Below are positions 1-11,153 of a DNA stretch of 64,000 nt, one piece after another. The notes below the pieces were generated by a model that worked only from the letters and a program-made list of their open reading frames with translations, was not told where the DNA came from and did not search any database. The position numbers and the translations under genes were made by a program. The first letter of the stretch is position 1, and each line of letters starts with the position of its first letter. The stretch lies in contig JSYX01000054.1 of assembly GCA_000787465.1 (NCBI GenBank), positions 31,055-95,054 on the forward strand, given 5' to 3'. This DNA is from Thermomucor indicae-seudaticae (taxonomy: Eukaryota; Mucoromycota; Mucoromycetes; Mucorales; Lichtheimiaceae).

Positions 1-123
1 ACTCGCGGCATGCTAAATGACCTTCCTGACATGCTACCGGATCGCGTGCTGTTTGAAGACACAGGAAACAAGCATTGTATTCCCGGAATGAATCACGGCC
101 AAGACGTTGCTAGTAATGCATGA
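1..123 (+). CDS. 3' end of an unidentified gene (partial)
   Basis: The window opens inside an open frame that runs 40 codons from base 1 to a TGA at 121-123. The peptide is hydrophilic with mixed composition and contains Asp/Pro-rich and Gly/His-rich stretches, consistent with the last exon of a gene lying to the left. No family is recognised. About 450 bases separate it from the next gene on the same strand. Confidence 0.4.
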   Translation, partial: TRGMLNDLPDMLPDRVLFEDTGNKHCIPGMNHGQDVASNA

Positions 124-570
124 GGGAAAGAAAGAGATCGATCAACCGGCGCAAGCTCTGACGGTCTACCTTTTTTGTGCCATAATCCAAAGACTTGGCT
201 TCATGATATGTAAAAACGCTCGACGCAGTGTTGTTCTTGGAATGACGTGGCATAAGATCTGGTATACTTTAAAGAGCACAGCACCGTGAAGTGGAAAAAG
301 AGGAAAACTAAAGGCGGCCTTTGAAACTCGCTGATCACGGCCTGGTAAAGGCATTTCCTCAGAGTTTAATGTCTGCATGATTTACCCAAGCGACCGTTCA
401 ATACACGAACAGACAATAGAGAAAGTTTTGGCTTATGAAGCACAACGTGTTGTATAGATTGGATAAGCCTTTCCTAAACCCACACTGAGAAGAACAAGTG
501 CAGAGTCAAACAAGTCCCGAAAAAAGGCAGAAAATTTCTTTCAGACAAAAATGCTTCTGTTGGCCCAACC

Positions 571-1356
571 ATGGTGCTCATTACGCAATGCATGCCACGG
601 CTATTGACTTGCCGCCAGCCAGTAAGTCGTCTGGCGGTGGCACACTTTACGTCCAAGCCGGTGATCACAAAAGAAGCAGCTGGTCCGTTCACAAGTAACA
701 ACCACATCATTGCGCGACCCGTTCCTGGTGACATGAACAAGACACTGGTGTATATTGGTAAAGAAACCCCATTCGGTGGAAAGAGAGAGAGAGCACGACA
801 AGCTGATCTTTTGTAGGACCATTTGCGGATACGATACAGCGATACAAGATGGTAGCCTCGTTGTTTGGTGTTTGCGGCCTATGTGCTGTGCCTGCATTAT
901 TGAGCACGGGTCAAGCACCCGTCATGAGCCTTTTATTGAGTAAGCCGTATATGAATTTTGTCCTTGGCAACGCCTGCTAATTGGTCTTTCCATTCAGCTG
1001 GAGTTTCTGCCGTATCGCCAGCATTCTTCATTCACTGGTACACAAAGCAAACCGTCACACGGTTGATAGTCTACAGCGATGTCAAGACAGTCGAAAGACA
1101 ACGGCGACGTCCACGTGAAATAAGCAGTAATCAATGGGTCGGAATCGAAAGATGCTCTTTGTTGGGGCGATTACGAGAGGACACGGTATTGCTGTCGGAG
1201 ATACAGGATGTGAGTCGACCATCGTCCAAGGCCATTACATGGCAACATGGAAAGCAAAAGTACACATTGGAAAAAGTGGTGATGGAGGCAGATCCATACC
1301 TGCAAGGTTTAATGGATCGCTGTCAGAAGAAGCAAAAGCAAGCGAACGTGGCATGA
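571..1356 (+). CDS. TMEM70/TMEM186-like mitochondrial inner-membrane protein
   Basis: Three exons (571-757, 817-939, 998-1356) joined by GT-AG introns of 59 and 58 nt give 222 residues. The first 35 or so residues are basic and hydroxylated, like a mitochondrial presequence (Arg-rich with RLAVAHFTS). Then come 'GPFADTIQRYKMVASLFG', a first hydrophobic segment, a second one around 'AVSPAFFIHWYTKQTVTRL', and a soluble tail. Two close membrane segments joined by a short loop match the TMEM70/TMEM186 family, which assists assembly of respiratory complexes and ATP synthase. The family call rests on this architecture and the 'P.F.H.YTK..V..L' pattern; which of the two subfamilies applies is not resolved. 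The start is the first ATG giving a presequence. Confidence 0.6.
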
Positions 1357-1633
1357 CATCATCATCATCTGCGCAGGGTAGAAAGCATGGACAGAAAGAT
1401 ACATTAATTAAAGACCAGGTCTGATTGGAGTTTCTCCACGCGACATCCCGATCACTGGTTGCCTAGATTTATAACTGTAATCGTTATTTTCCCAATCCGA
1501 TCATCCTGCTCCCCCCGCATTGGCTCCCCGTAATTAAAGCTAGCATCTGTTGCTCAGATATCAAACCCCCATACGCGCCCACGTTTTTCTCCTCTGACTT
1601 TTTCCTGGTTTCTTTTTTCCCTCCCTATTCGCC

Positions 1634-2952
1634 ATGACAACATCGACGACAGTGCAGCTGAATGGGCCGAATAATACGAAACGACGACCTTCCTATATAG
1701 ATTTGTCAGGAACCAATGCAATAATAGGAGGAGGAGATTCGCTGTTGTCACCCCGTACACCAAAGTCAATATCGAAATCGCGGCGGTCTTCCATTGTTGC
1801 AGAGCATGTGCAAGGTGCAGCATTCACGGATCCAGGTACCGCGTCTTGGACGGGATCGTCGTCACGTCGTAATAGTATTGTCAACACTTTGGAATCAGGC
1901 CGCACGCAGTTGACGCCCCAGTTGCTGTCCGAGAGCGCGACATCGGATTACTTTCAGCTAGAGATTCAGCCACATAAATTGGTGGATGCAGACACATCCA
2001 GGGAAAAAGAAGCTGCTACTTCTGTTTTCTCCACCTCCGCGGCAGTACCACCAAATTTCGATGGCCACATGTCGCACAAGGACAAGACGAACAAAACATC
2101 GCGCAAACTGAATCGTTTCTTTGGAGAACATGCACCCCATGATATTTGCGTCAGGGAGATTGAAAGAGAAGGGCTCAAGGCCATGCTCCAATCAAAGACT
2201 CCTCTGTGCTACTTTTTGTATCATTTATTGGAAGAGTACAGCAGCGAGAACTTGGTAAGAAACTTGTATCCAAAACGCGGAAGAAAGCTAATAACATTGT
2301 ACCTAGTTCTTTTTTATTGAAATTGAACAGTACGAGACCTTTAACTACGTGTCACCTCTCCAACAGCTCGCGACTGCGCAGCATATTTATAATACGTACC
2401 TGACACCCAACAGCTATTTTGAAGTCAATCTGGACGACAAAGTTCGACGGGCAGTGACGGCAGCACTTGAACAGAAGCGGGTCAATGGGCTGTTTGACGT
2501 GGCAAAACGGTCCGTTTACTCGCTTTTAGAGTCGAGTTATATGCGGTTTACGGAAACAGATACGTTTCAAACGATGGTCATGAACTGCGGCAAGTGTTCC
2601 TCCTCGTACTTCTGGGATCGATTGGTTCTAAAATGTATATATAGGGCAGCTGACAACTCACTATGACCTTGAGATGCGAAACGCGGCTGTAAAGCAACTT
2701 TTAACGTACATTGATCGGCAACACGCCATGATTTGTACAAATCCACATACCGATGCGCCTGCATTTGCACAAATGTCGCGTCGACGACACGAGCTTGTGA
2801 AATCCATGGTCAATGAGTTTTGTCGGACCATGGTAGGGATCGACTTTAGCCAGCAACGTCCGGAACCCGCGGTCAAGCAATCCGCTTCCATGTCAACGCG
2901 CACATTTAAATCAAGGACGGGCAAATGTAAATTTGATTTCTTTAAGAAGTAG
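1634..2952 (+). CDS. RGS-domain protein (regulator of G-protein signalling)
   Basis: Exons 1634-2254, 2307-2589 and 2645-2952 encode 403 residues. The N-terminal 150 residues are Ser/Thr-rich and low complexity (for example SISKSRRSSI). An RGS fold follows at about residues 157-302, with typical markers: 'FFGEHAPHDICVREIEREG', 'PLCYFLYHLLEEYSSENL', 'FFIEIEQYETF', and a C-terminal helix ending 'SSYMRFTETDTFQTMVMN'. The domain is expected to accelerate GTP hydrolysis by a heterotrimeric G-alpha. The basic C-terminal tail (about 100 residues) carries no recognised domain. Intron 1 is GT-AG (52 nt). Intron 2 keeps frame only with a GC donor (GCAAGT at 2590) and an AG at 2644; the nearby GT choice leads to a stop. 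Confidence 0.8.
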
Positions 2953-3193
2953 TCTTTTTTCCTTTCTTATTAGTTTACACCTTAATATATACATATTATT
3001 GTAGCTATGTAATATTCCTGTAAAAAACCTTTAATTATAATACATTTACATCTCACAAGGGTTTGAAAATAGGGCCGCTGCTTTTGAATGGCCATGTTTG
3101 ACGAAGCACAGCACGGAAACCTACTTTCAGTTTTCATGCAAATTTTTCGACTGCATCTTGTTCTACTCTGTCTTTTGTTCTCTTCTGGTTACC

Positions 3194-3991
3194 ATGGAAT
3201 CAAGACCTCGTCAAAGGGGTCGGGTCAAGTTTTTTAATTCCACAAAAGGATACGGGTTCATTATTCCCGACGATCAAGCCGGCAGACCAGATATCGAAGG
3301 CAAGAGATATATTTTGTTTGGTTCCTTCCCTTGATACTGACTAGTACACAGAGGTCTTTGTACATCACACAGCCATTAGAAACGCGGGAGGGTTTAAAAG
3401 CCTTGGAGAGGTAATCGTCCTTTTGTCTTCTCAGGACTTTATCGATTGCTTATTGTTTTTCATGTAGGGAGAAGAGGTATGGTGAAACCAGCATAAACCG
3501 GTCTTCCATGTCTTTTATTTGACAGTTAAGCTCAGGTGGAATACGATCTCGTGCAAGGACCGAAAGGAATGCAAGCTGCTAATGTATCTGGACCAGGTGG
3601 TGTCCCTGTGAAAGGTGATCCATATGCGGGATTCAATCGAAACAAGTAAGCGTATATAAAAGGCATAACTGAGTATGTTTGACTCATTGTAAAGATGTAA
3701 AAGTAATGGACCAACAGGTATACATCTCTTCAGAAAAGAATGGAAGAGTTATTAACAGGGTAAAAAGGGTATGTTCCAGCTGCTTCTTATGGATTCCCTC
3801 TGGCAATGCCACCGTGGGGACAAGCACCTCTTCCACCACAATACGCGGCACCATTGTATATCCCATCGTCACCTTCTTCTTCTCCACCGCCTCAGCCAGT
3901 CATGATGATGCCACCAGCACCACCACCACATTATCCTTTCTATCCCCCACAACCATTTGATCCGAACAACAACGAAGGCGGGGAGAGGTGA
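3194..3991 (+). CDS. Cold-shock-domain nucleic-acid-binding protein with in-frame stop before a Pro-rich tail
   Basis: Exons 3194-3299, 3352-3410, 3468-3476, 3536-3645 and 3718 onward. The N-terminal 80 residues form a cold-shock domain: RNP1-like 'KGYGFI', RNP2-like 'VFVHHTAI', then '[18 protein letters not shown]' and 'QAANVSG'. It should bind single-stranded nucleic acid. Exon 3 is only 9 nt (Gly-Glu-Glu) and is needed to restore the family's 'EGEEVEY' stretch. Intron 1 uses a GC donor (GCAAGA at 3300). In exon 5 a TAA at 3761-3763 ends the frame after 109 residues, yet the same frame stays open for 75 further codons of Pro/Tyr/Met-rich sequence to TGA at 3989-3991. If the TAA is real, the protein ends at 3763; if it is an error, or is read through or bypassed, it ends at 3991. 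It is convergent with BLOC1S4, 20 bases away. Confidence 0.7.
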
Positions 3992-4011
3992 TCATATTGT
4001 AATATTACTTG

Positions 4012-4636
4012 TCATGTATTCATAGGAGATGGAAAAAGGTCGGATGTGCGAAATATATCCACAGGCGTAGGTGGAGGAAAATATGGTTGGAAGTTGGATT
4101 CCACATTGCGTCCCTAAAACCGTTATTAATAAAGCAAGGTATAAGGACACGTAGAGATACTGTACCAAGCGAAATGGAAAGGATGTCGTCGACACGCTGG
4201 CTGAGATAGCCTTTTCCATGGCATCCACGCTTTGCGCCACTTGGTTATAAGTTGTCTTGATCGTATTGATCACTTGTTCAAGCCTATCAATCTCGGCAAA
4301 AGTATTCAACAAGTCTTGCTCCTTGTCCAATATGGCTTGTATAATGGCTTGAACTTCGTTGGCGTCTACTTGAGCCTGTTGGGAATGAGAAAAAGGAGCG
4401 CGCATTGGTTCTTCCGAGTCTGTCTGATTTACTTTGACCGTGGTGGTAGCCATGTCCTTCATTCTCTTCATAATGTCAAGTGTTTGGTGATCCCATTCTT
4501 TAAGCTTTTTATACAGGCAATGAGCGCCACTATTCTCTCCCTTTTTGTTTGATTGCATTACCGCACTAGCGGCGACATTGTCAACTGTCCATCGTTCAGC
4601 TAATTCTTTTGCTGCTGACTGAGCCAAGTCGTCCAT
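4012..4636 (-). CDS. BLOC1S4: BLOC-1 complex subunit 4 (cappuccino/Cnl1) homologue
   Basis: Two exons (4636-4166 and 4113-4012) around a 52-nt GT-AG intron encode 190 residues. The middle is coiled coil, with 'NTFAEIDRLEQVINTIK' corresponding to the IDRLE helix of animal BLOC1S4. The C-terminus after the intron contains 'VDIFRTSDLFPSP', matching the conserved FRTxDxFP tail motif recalled from the animal protein. BLOC-1 acts on endosomes, in sorting and Rab GAP recruitment. Without splicing, the reading frame runs into an unrelated hydrophobic tail, so the intron is well supported. The 3' end faces the cold-shock gene. Confidence 0.7.
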
Positions 4637-5022
4637 AAAGAAAATTTACTGACTTTTTGAATAACTTTATGCACTATGGTTTGACGAGGATTCGCTGTAC
4701 ATTTGTACTGTGTTATAAAAACCTGATACGTTGCGGAAGGCTTGTGGTATGCATCTGTGCGTTTGACTGGTTACGTAATAGATCACGCATAAGAGGGGTT
4801 GCGTGTCATGTACATGTGCTTTCGATCAATATGTGATTGATACGAAGTTCCGAACAGAACGCCTTGTAAAAAGACAAGTGCAGTGCGTTACCCTCTTTCT
4901 TTGGCTTTGCCTTTGACTCTGACCTCGGTAAGCTGCTCGACGTTTTGCATGAATAATCACAGAGACTGACTCATCCATTAGCCTTCTGTCCCGACTTTCT
5001 CGACGTAAAACCTCCCTGCTTT
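4637..5022. other. Intergenic region, no gene seen
   Basis: This is the 5' flank of BLOC1S4 on the minus strand and upstream sequence of the small plus-strand gene that follows. No convincing coding frame, repeat or RNA gene was found. Confidence 0.5.
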
Positions 5023-5420
5023 ATGCATAGTAAGTATGTCTGTTCTCCCATAAAGCAAGGCATTGTTGCTGATCCGTTTCACAAGGCCAGCCAGTTGTTG
5101 TATCGCTTCAAGTCCTCTGCAGTGCGTATTTTTTTAAAACCGGCCGCTCCCGGATGTCGGTTCCTGCTCCCATCTCGCGCCGTCCCCACCGAATCAGATG
5201 CGGCTATAATGGGGATGTGAGTACCAAGCTCTATCCATATTATGAAGTCAAGTTTACTAATAATAATGATTGAATATCTGTGATGCTCGAGGTACAATTT
5301 GCATCAATCTGGGAAGCCAAGATGGTGCGAAAGGTTTGTATTCCTTATCATATAGCAGCGTAAAACGTGTTTCTCATATTCGTAATGTTTAATCGTATGT
5401 TAGCTTGCAGTTTGATGTAA
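5023..5420 (+). CDS. Small hypothetical protein
   Basis: Possible three-exon gene (5023-5216, 5292-5333, 5411-5420) encoding 81 residues. The first donor is a good consensus (AT|GTGAGT) and splicing continues the frame into 'YNLHQSGKPRWCERSLM', which reads more like protein than the unspliced continuation. The peptide includes 'DPFHKASQLLYRFKSSAV' and a Pro/Ala-rich stretch. No family is recognised, and an upstream exon cannot be excluded. It is convergent with the zinc-finger gene that ends at 5538. Confidence 0.35.
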
Positions 5421-5537
5421 AATGTATTTCGATTAACACAGATGTTCAATCAATAAACAGAATTGTGTGCACAGAAAATGGAGAGAAACTGTACAAGAAA
5501 AGAGGGTATGATGACCTGCATGCAACCGAGTTACAAT

Positions 5538-6827
5538 TTATGTATACAAAGTGTTCTGAAGATGGGTATACATGGGTTGTTGAGCAGAAGGATCCACATA
5601 AGGCAGGAAGCCATCATCTGGCCGGGACCAGGTGTATCTTGGTCTTGCAGGATGGTAGGCTGACTTTGATGATGTTTGTTGCTGTTCTTCATGAGAACGT
5701 GTATGCTTCCTGAGCGACCTGGAATGGAAGTAAGCCTTGCCGCAGCCAGGCACAGAACAATGGTAAGGTCGAACATTGGAGTGAGTCTTGATATGGGTGC
5801 TTAAAGAGTCGGGCCTTGAGAATCGCTTGGTGCAACCCTTGACGGTACACTCAAAAGGTCGTTCTCCGGTATGTGTCCGCATATGATTATGCATCTTGTG
5901 TCGCTTTGTAAATGGTTTTTGCCGTCGGGGACATCCCGCCCAAAGACAGAAATAAGCAGGCTAACATAAAACCATTTTTAGTTTGGAGAAAGAGGCGACC
6001 TGAATCTATGCGCGCATACCTTGCCACTACCGACATGATCATTGCGAATATGAACAGTCAGGTCTTCTAGGGTGGATGTTTCAAGACCACAGCCTTTCCA
6101 GAGACAGCGGTGAAACAATTGTGGTTGATCGGGATCTTCCGAACCTTTAATCTTGCATGGTTAGCGGTTTGTAAGAGAGACCCACTAATTCCTCGTCTTT
6201 ACATTGCGCCAATGATTGTTGTTGTGGCCACGGTGTCAATGCCGATGGACTCCGATACAGCGGGTGGTCATGTGGATGATAATACGTGGGTGGAATGATG
6301 CCATGGTTCGCCAGCTGCTGCCTTGTCGCACGAGTTGTGTCAGCTGTCTCAGGTGGAAGTATTCCAAAGGGTTTTTCATTGGCAAAGCCTTCCCCAATCG
6401 TTGGGATATCCTATATCACGAGGACATAACTTCCTTCAGAATCTCTCTCTGTCTGTCTGTGATATCAAGAAAACTTACCATATTGGGTGAAGCACCTGTC
6501 ACTGCAAGATCTGCTGGATATGGCATCGTCACAGTCAACAACTGCTGTTGCTGTGCAGCAAGGTTTCCGGCCAGCGGAAAACACGCGTCGGGATCGTACC
6601 ATGTCATCATCTGTGCTTGTTCGTCTATAGTGTACTAAAAGGTTAAAAAAAGAAAAGAAGAAGGACGCGACAATGTAATTGCCTCCATAACAAACTTCGT
6701 GGCTGTTAGGACTGCTCATACTGGTTGGTGTTCCGTAATACGGATAGGCAGAAGAAGAAGAAGGTTGTTGTTGGAAATACTTGACGGCATGCCAAAGGTT
6801 TGGATCCTTGTTGTCGTAGAAATTCAT
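5538..6827 (-). CDS. C2H2 zinc-finger transcription factor, GLI/ZIC/GLIS-like finger array
   Basis: Five exons (6827-6696, 6634-6479, 6410-6203, 6144-6020, 5960-5538) encode about 347 residues. The N-terminal half is Gln/Pro/Ser-rich, as in activation regions. From about residue 177 come four C2H2 fingers. The first has the widely spaced 'CLWKGC..HIRNDH' form; the second is 'CLWAGCPRRQKPFTKRHKM' with HMRTHTGERPF; then 'CTVKGCTKRFSRPDSL' and 'CSVPGCGKAYFHSRSL' ending HTRSH. The CxWxxC finger followed by (R)QKPF and TGERPF linkers is the hallmark of the GLI/ZIC/GLIS group. It should bind DNA in the nucleus. The first intron is uncertain: the donor at 6695 (61 nt) is preferred over a 37-nt alternative in the same frame. 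Confidence 0.75.
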
Positions 6828-6979
6828 GGGTGAATCTAGGATAGAAACAGACTGGACATTGACTTGTTATTTTGCTAGGTTACAAATGAAACGCGTGCAT
6901 ATAGAGTTGCGGGCTTACAGGTACAGGCTGAACCATATAACAAACTGAAGAAAGAGAGAGAGACGAAAAATGCAGGCTG

Positions 6980-6987
6980 TATTTATA
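6980..6987 (-). promoter_or_regulatory. Candidate TATA box of the zinc-finger gene
   Basis: TATAAATA on the minus strand, about 155 bases upstream of the zinc-finger start codon. Position and consensus fit a core promoter; this is inference only. Confidence 0.3.
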
Positions 6988-8997
6988 ACAGAATGAATTC
7001 TTTGCTGCTGCAGCAGTCCATCAAGTTGTAGGACAATAAAAAGCGAAAAAAGTCAAGTGCTTCCTCGGGAGCTTTGATCACACACACAAAGTTTTTGTAC
7101 TTGTCGGGATCGGCCTATCTTCCGTTCTGTGATTTGATTACACAACTGTGCGAGTCTATTTCTGTCAGCAGGGATAAGGTGAGAGATTTTTCTTTGCAGA
7201 GTTTTCCTTTTCGTCTCGTGGCACATATACGTACCCTGTGAAAAGAACAAAAGGCAGAAAAGGGTTTCCTTGTCTAGACCTTTGATGATCGATCAACCCG
7301 CTTGGATGTGGAGTACATAGGAACCCCAACTTTGATCGACAAGTATGTAAAGTGCTAGAGAGAGAGTGACATCACTATATCCTATCGATAACAATAAGTA
7401 TAATACATGTGATATGAAGAGAGATGGAGGGAGTCTGGAACGAAAGCCGTGCGTCCTTTTGGCTTTCGCCCCAAAACAGTCATGCGCTTCGGAAATTCCT
7501 TCCAAGTGCATGCCGGTTAACCAATGAAAAATCCCTTCTCTCTCTGAAAAGAGTAAAAATCCGAATGTGATACCAATCTTCTCCGTTGTTCCGAGCCGAT
7601 GAATCCGATAAAATGGCTTCTTTATTATATTATCCTTCTAGCGTACTAAACATTCCAAGGAAACAGTCGAAACCGCACAGACAGCACTTATTGTTTATTG
7701 TATGCAAGCATCTTTTACTATCCTTCTCCCCTTCCCTTCAAGAGGCGTCGGGCGTCACGTGTGCAATAAGGATCTAATATAGAAGACCAACGAGATCTGA
7801 TTTGCTTGAATAGCTGCACATGACACTCAGTTGGTCCTTTGACCTGTCGTCGTCATTTGCCATCGCTCCTCAATAGTCGCGCCCCCACCTTCAAGTGTCG
7901 ACGCCCCTTCTCGGTGCAATAGGATTCTGATCTGAATAAGGCCGTGCGCAAACCCGAGGAACTCTTATACAAGCGTAATAACACACTTTGGATTCCAAAG
8001 GCGAGTTATCATACCTATTGTCATGCGATACCTTCAATATAAGGCATCACCGTAATTTAGCGTCATTACAAGCCAACCCAAGTCACATGGTCTTCTTCGC
8101 GGAACAACATTTTGCTTTTACGCTCAAAGGTCTTTGTTATGATAGGTGCAAGCAAGTCGTCAGACAATACATGCATGACGGACACACCCAGGTTACTGCA
8201 GGCTCCTGACTGCCCAATTTGCCCAATGATATATGTACATGCAGGAAACTTGGGCAGAAGGTTTACTGCAGCAATACCATTGTTACGGTTACTGACAACT
8301 CGTGCTGTTCTCCAAAAGAAATTTACCAAAGATGTACGTACAAGTATGGACGAATAAGCTAGCTGTATGACATAGTGTTGAAAACCTTTCAACTGTTACG
8401 ATGCGTTGAAGTGGGAAAATATAGAATGGCTTATGACCGACATCATGGCTAGGAATAGTGATAGTTGACGATAAGCTTCTGTTGTCTGCGTATGTCAGAG
8501 TGATTTCATGATCTCTGATCAGCAATGATATTCCTTCTACATAATATCGTCAAAACGGTATTGGGAGGGGGCGGCAGTGTTCACAGAAGTCTAAGGAAAC
8601 TTTCAAAAGTCTCGACTGGCAGCTTAATCATCACGCTTAATTTCTTTCATGTAGTATAAATATAAACAATACGCTGTGTTGTTCAATCCATTGTGCATTA
8701 AAAGGCTTTCTCTGCAGCATAACGTGAGAAGTCTCCATTTCACAAGCGGACCTACACACCGATCCTCCATATAAACACCCTTCTTATGCAAAGCGGCCTG
8801 TAAAATCATCTTTAAAGAGCGACTTGATGGTTTCGATCACAAGTCTTTGATCTAAACCTATACGACTTTGTAGTATAACAGATATGTAGCTACAGTTGCC
8901 GTGAATTTCACAAGCAGACAATTCCTTAGTCTCGGTAAACCGCAGCAAAACCACTTTGATTATTTAGCATAAAGTATGTAAGCAATCTCTTGGTACA
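6988..8997. other. Long intergenic region, no supported gene
   Basis: About 2 kb between the zinc-finger gene and the vip1-like gene. Several frames of 60-110 codons exist on both strands, but none shows recognisable motifs, good splice extensions or protein-like composition. No tRNA or clear repeat was seen. It probably contains the 5' regulatory region of the zinc-finger gene. Confidence 0.4.
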
Positions 8998-9756
8998 TCA
9001 TGTGCTTGACCGGGATTCCGATTTGTTTGCCTGAAAAGAAAGGGGAGAGTTGAGAAAAACAGAGAAGGTAGAATGTTTACTGTAGTATTACCGCAATCCG
9101 TTTGGCCTCAGCATGAATAGCTGCAATTGTATCGAGCACATGATATTGAACCTGTTGACCGGCTGGTGTGGTCTTGAGCCATGTTTCGGCCTTGTTCTCG
9201 ACCGTATCTGTCAATTGCCGTGTTTTTTCCTGCACACCGTACTTCTGATCGAGACTGCGCCAATGGGCCAAGATACGATCCCAGTAAGGCTGCACACGCT
9301 CCCAGACACCGTACTTGTGATCAAATTCAACCCCGGCATTCAGAACATGGTCCGTCAAGGTGTATCCAGCTGCAAGAAGTTCAGCCATAATGTTCGTTTT
9401 TGGTTTGGCCTCCTGTCTGCCCTCCTGCTCCTCTTCCTCTTTCTCTGTCCTTGTTTCGAAATAAGGTTCCACCGTTATCTTGGAACCGTCAATCGTCGCT
9501 ACACAAAGGACACCGCAATGAGTAAAGACTCGCAATATATCCATCATTGCGCAATACCATTGCTCAAAAGAACGGCTGTTCTGGCTGCTGAAGACCTCTC
9601 AAACAAAATGAGCGCTTCATGCTTGTCCTTGTTCAACTCAAACTCTTGAATGGCACCGCAAAAAGAGAAAAATTCATGCAGAGTCTTTTCCGTGGTTTTT
9701 GGATCAATGTTCTTGACGATAACGAGATTAGGTGTGGGTTCTTTAGGAATTTGCAT
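8998..9756 (-). CDS. vip1: RRM protein of the Vip1 type
   Basis: Three exons (9756-9558, 9498-9092, 9030-8998) encode 212 residues. An N-terminal RRM spans about residues 9-80: RNP2 'LVIVKNIDP', RNP1 'HEALILFERSSAARTAVLL', and last strand 'DGSKITVEPYFE'. The first intron (59 nt) splits the RRM and must be removed to join 'LLSN' to 'ATIDGSKI'. The C-terminal half is helical and repetitive ('DHKYGVWERVQPYWDRIL', 'DQKYGVQEKTRQL', 'HAEAKRIA'), as in Schizosaccharomyces Vip1 and its relatives. Skipping the last intron would instead end the protein at 9077 with a slightly different tail. It lies 166 bases downstream of ATP3 on the same strand. Confidence 0.75.
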
Positions 9757-9922
9757 TGTTGTTGAAAGATAAGAAGAGTGGAGTATAGAGAGAGAGAGAG
9801 AGAGAGAAAGAGAAAAGACACGAAATCTTGGTGCAATTGAAACCCATGCATTTGTCTAAGATGCAGAGTTTTATTTTTACAAACTAGCAGATTATCACGC
9901 TGCCTTTTAACTTTTAAGATAC

Positions 9923-11153
9923 TTAGAGGGCAGAAGCACCAGTAATAATGTCGACTATGAACGAAGGTGTTCTTATTAGTAAACCTGTCCTTGATGGATC
10001 CTGAGAATTGGGATAGCTTACTCAGTTCGTTGGTAATGACGGCCTGACGACCACGGTTGAAGGTCATAGTGAGCTTGGTAATCATTTCACCAGCGTTGTT
10101 AGTAGCGTTCTCCATAGCTTGGCGCTTGGCGCACATTTCGGAAGCATGACCTTCGGCCATGGCCCAGTAAATGGAGTTGGCAAAAGTGAATTCCTGGAGG
10201 TTGGCAAGAACGTCGTCCTCAACTTCGTAGACGGCGAAGTTGGCTATAAAACAGGGCAATCCATTTAGTCTTTTCTTATACTTATATGTGCTTCCATAGA
10301 CATACGAGAAGCCTTCAAGACAGATTCCGAGTAAGCAGGAATGGTGGTGGCCTCATAGGCAATGACAGACTTGAACTGGTTGTAAACAATTTCGGCCTTG
10401 TCAAACTCAATACCCTCGGCCTTGATAATGTCCACAACCGAGCAAGCTTCAGCGAACGTGGGAACATCCTTGCCAATCTGGTTGAAGGTGATGGCAATGT
10501 TCTTACGAAGCGCACGGCTCAACTGGGCTTTGGCCTTGTCACCCAACACGACAATTTGAGCATCAGGCTTCTGTTCGACCGCACGACGAGTGAATTTCGA
10601 GACGCTGCTGTGGATACCACCGCACAAACCACGGTCCGAAGACGAGGTGATGAACAGGGTCTTGCTGTCCTCTGCGACACTGGTCTGGGCGTTTTCAAAG
10701 AGAGCTGTGGTACGCGTTTTCCACACATCAGATCCACACTTCCTCTCTTTATCTCTCGTCAGCTTACCGTTCGAAGCAGCACCGAAGGCACGGGCAGCCT
10801 CCATACCACGCTGAGCCTTGTTCACCTTGGTCGAGGCAATCATCTTCATGGATTTTGTGATTTTCTCAATGTTGGAGACAGCCTTCAAACGAAGCTGAAC
10901 TAAATACGAGTAACAAGTTGGTCAGAAATACATGTGCTGCTCTGTATTGCGTGGTGCGTGGCGTCATGTCGAAAAACAAGGAACGTGATAATTACTTTCT
11001 TTGAGAGTAGCCATGTTACGAGCCTGAACACCATTGCTATAATAACAACCAGGTGAGCTCGCTCTTCGAACGCGCATTTAAACAGGATGCTCAATAATAC
11101 CTGAGGGGAGCAACGGCAGGGCGAACAGCGATACGCGATGCAGAGGACAACAT
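9923..11153 (-). CDS. ATP3: Mitochondrial F1F0 ATP synthase gamma subunit
   Basis: Five exons (11153-11101, 11036-10996, 10899-10306, 10243-10022, 9954-9923) encode 313 residues. A short Ser/Arg/Ala presequence precedes 'ARNMATLKEIQLRLKAVSNI', the conserved N-terminal coiled coil 'KITKSMKMIASTKVNKAQR' follows, then 'ITSSSDRGLCGGIHSS'. The C-terminal helix 'MENATNNAGEMITKLTM' leads into 'FNRGRQAVITNELIDIITG' and ends GASAL. These are the rotor-shaft helices of the gamma subunit, which turns inside the alpha3-beta3 ring. The last 32-nt exon supplies the conserved C-terminus and is missed by simple frame reading. Length matches the family. Confidence 0.95.

Noticed and set aside
5023..5330. 5' fragment of a mitochondrial Hsp70
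   Set aside because: A superficial resemblance to an IxLG stretch disappears once the GTGAGT intron is spliced; the product has no Hsp70 motif.
10286..10903. 205-codon plus-strand frame across ATP3
   Set aside because: Shadow of the ATP3 exon; it has no motif, and the opposite strand is a clear gamma subunit.
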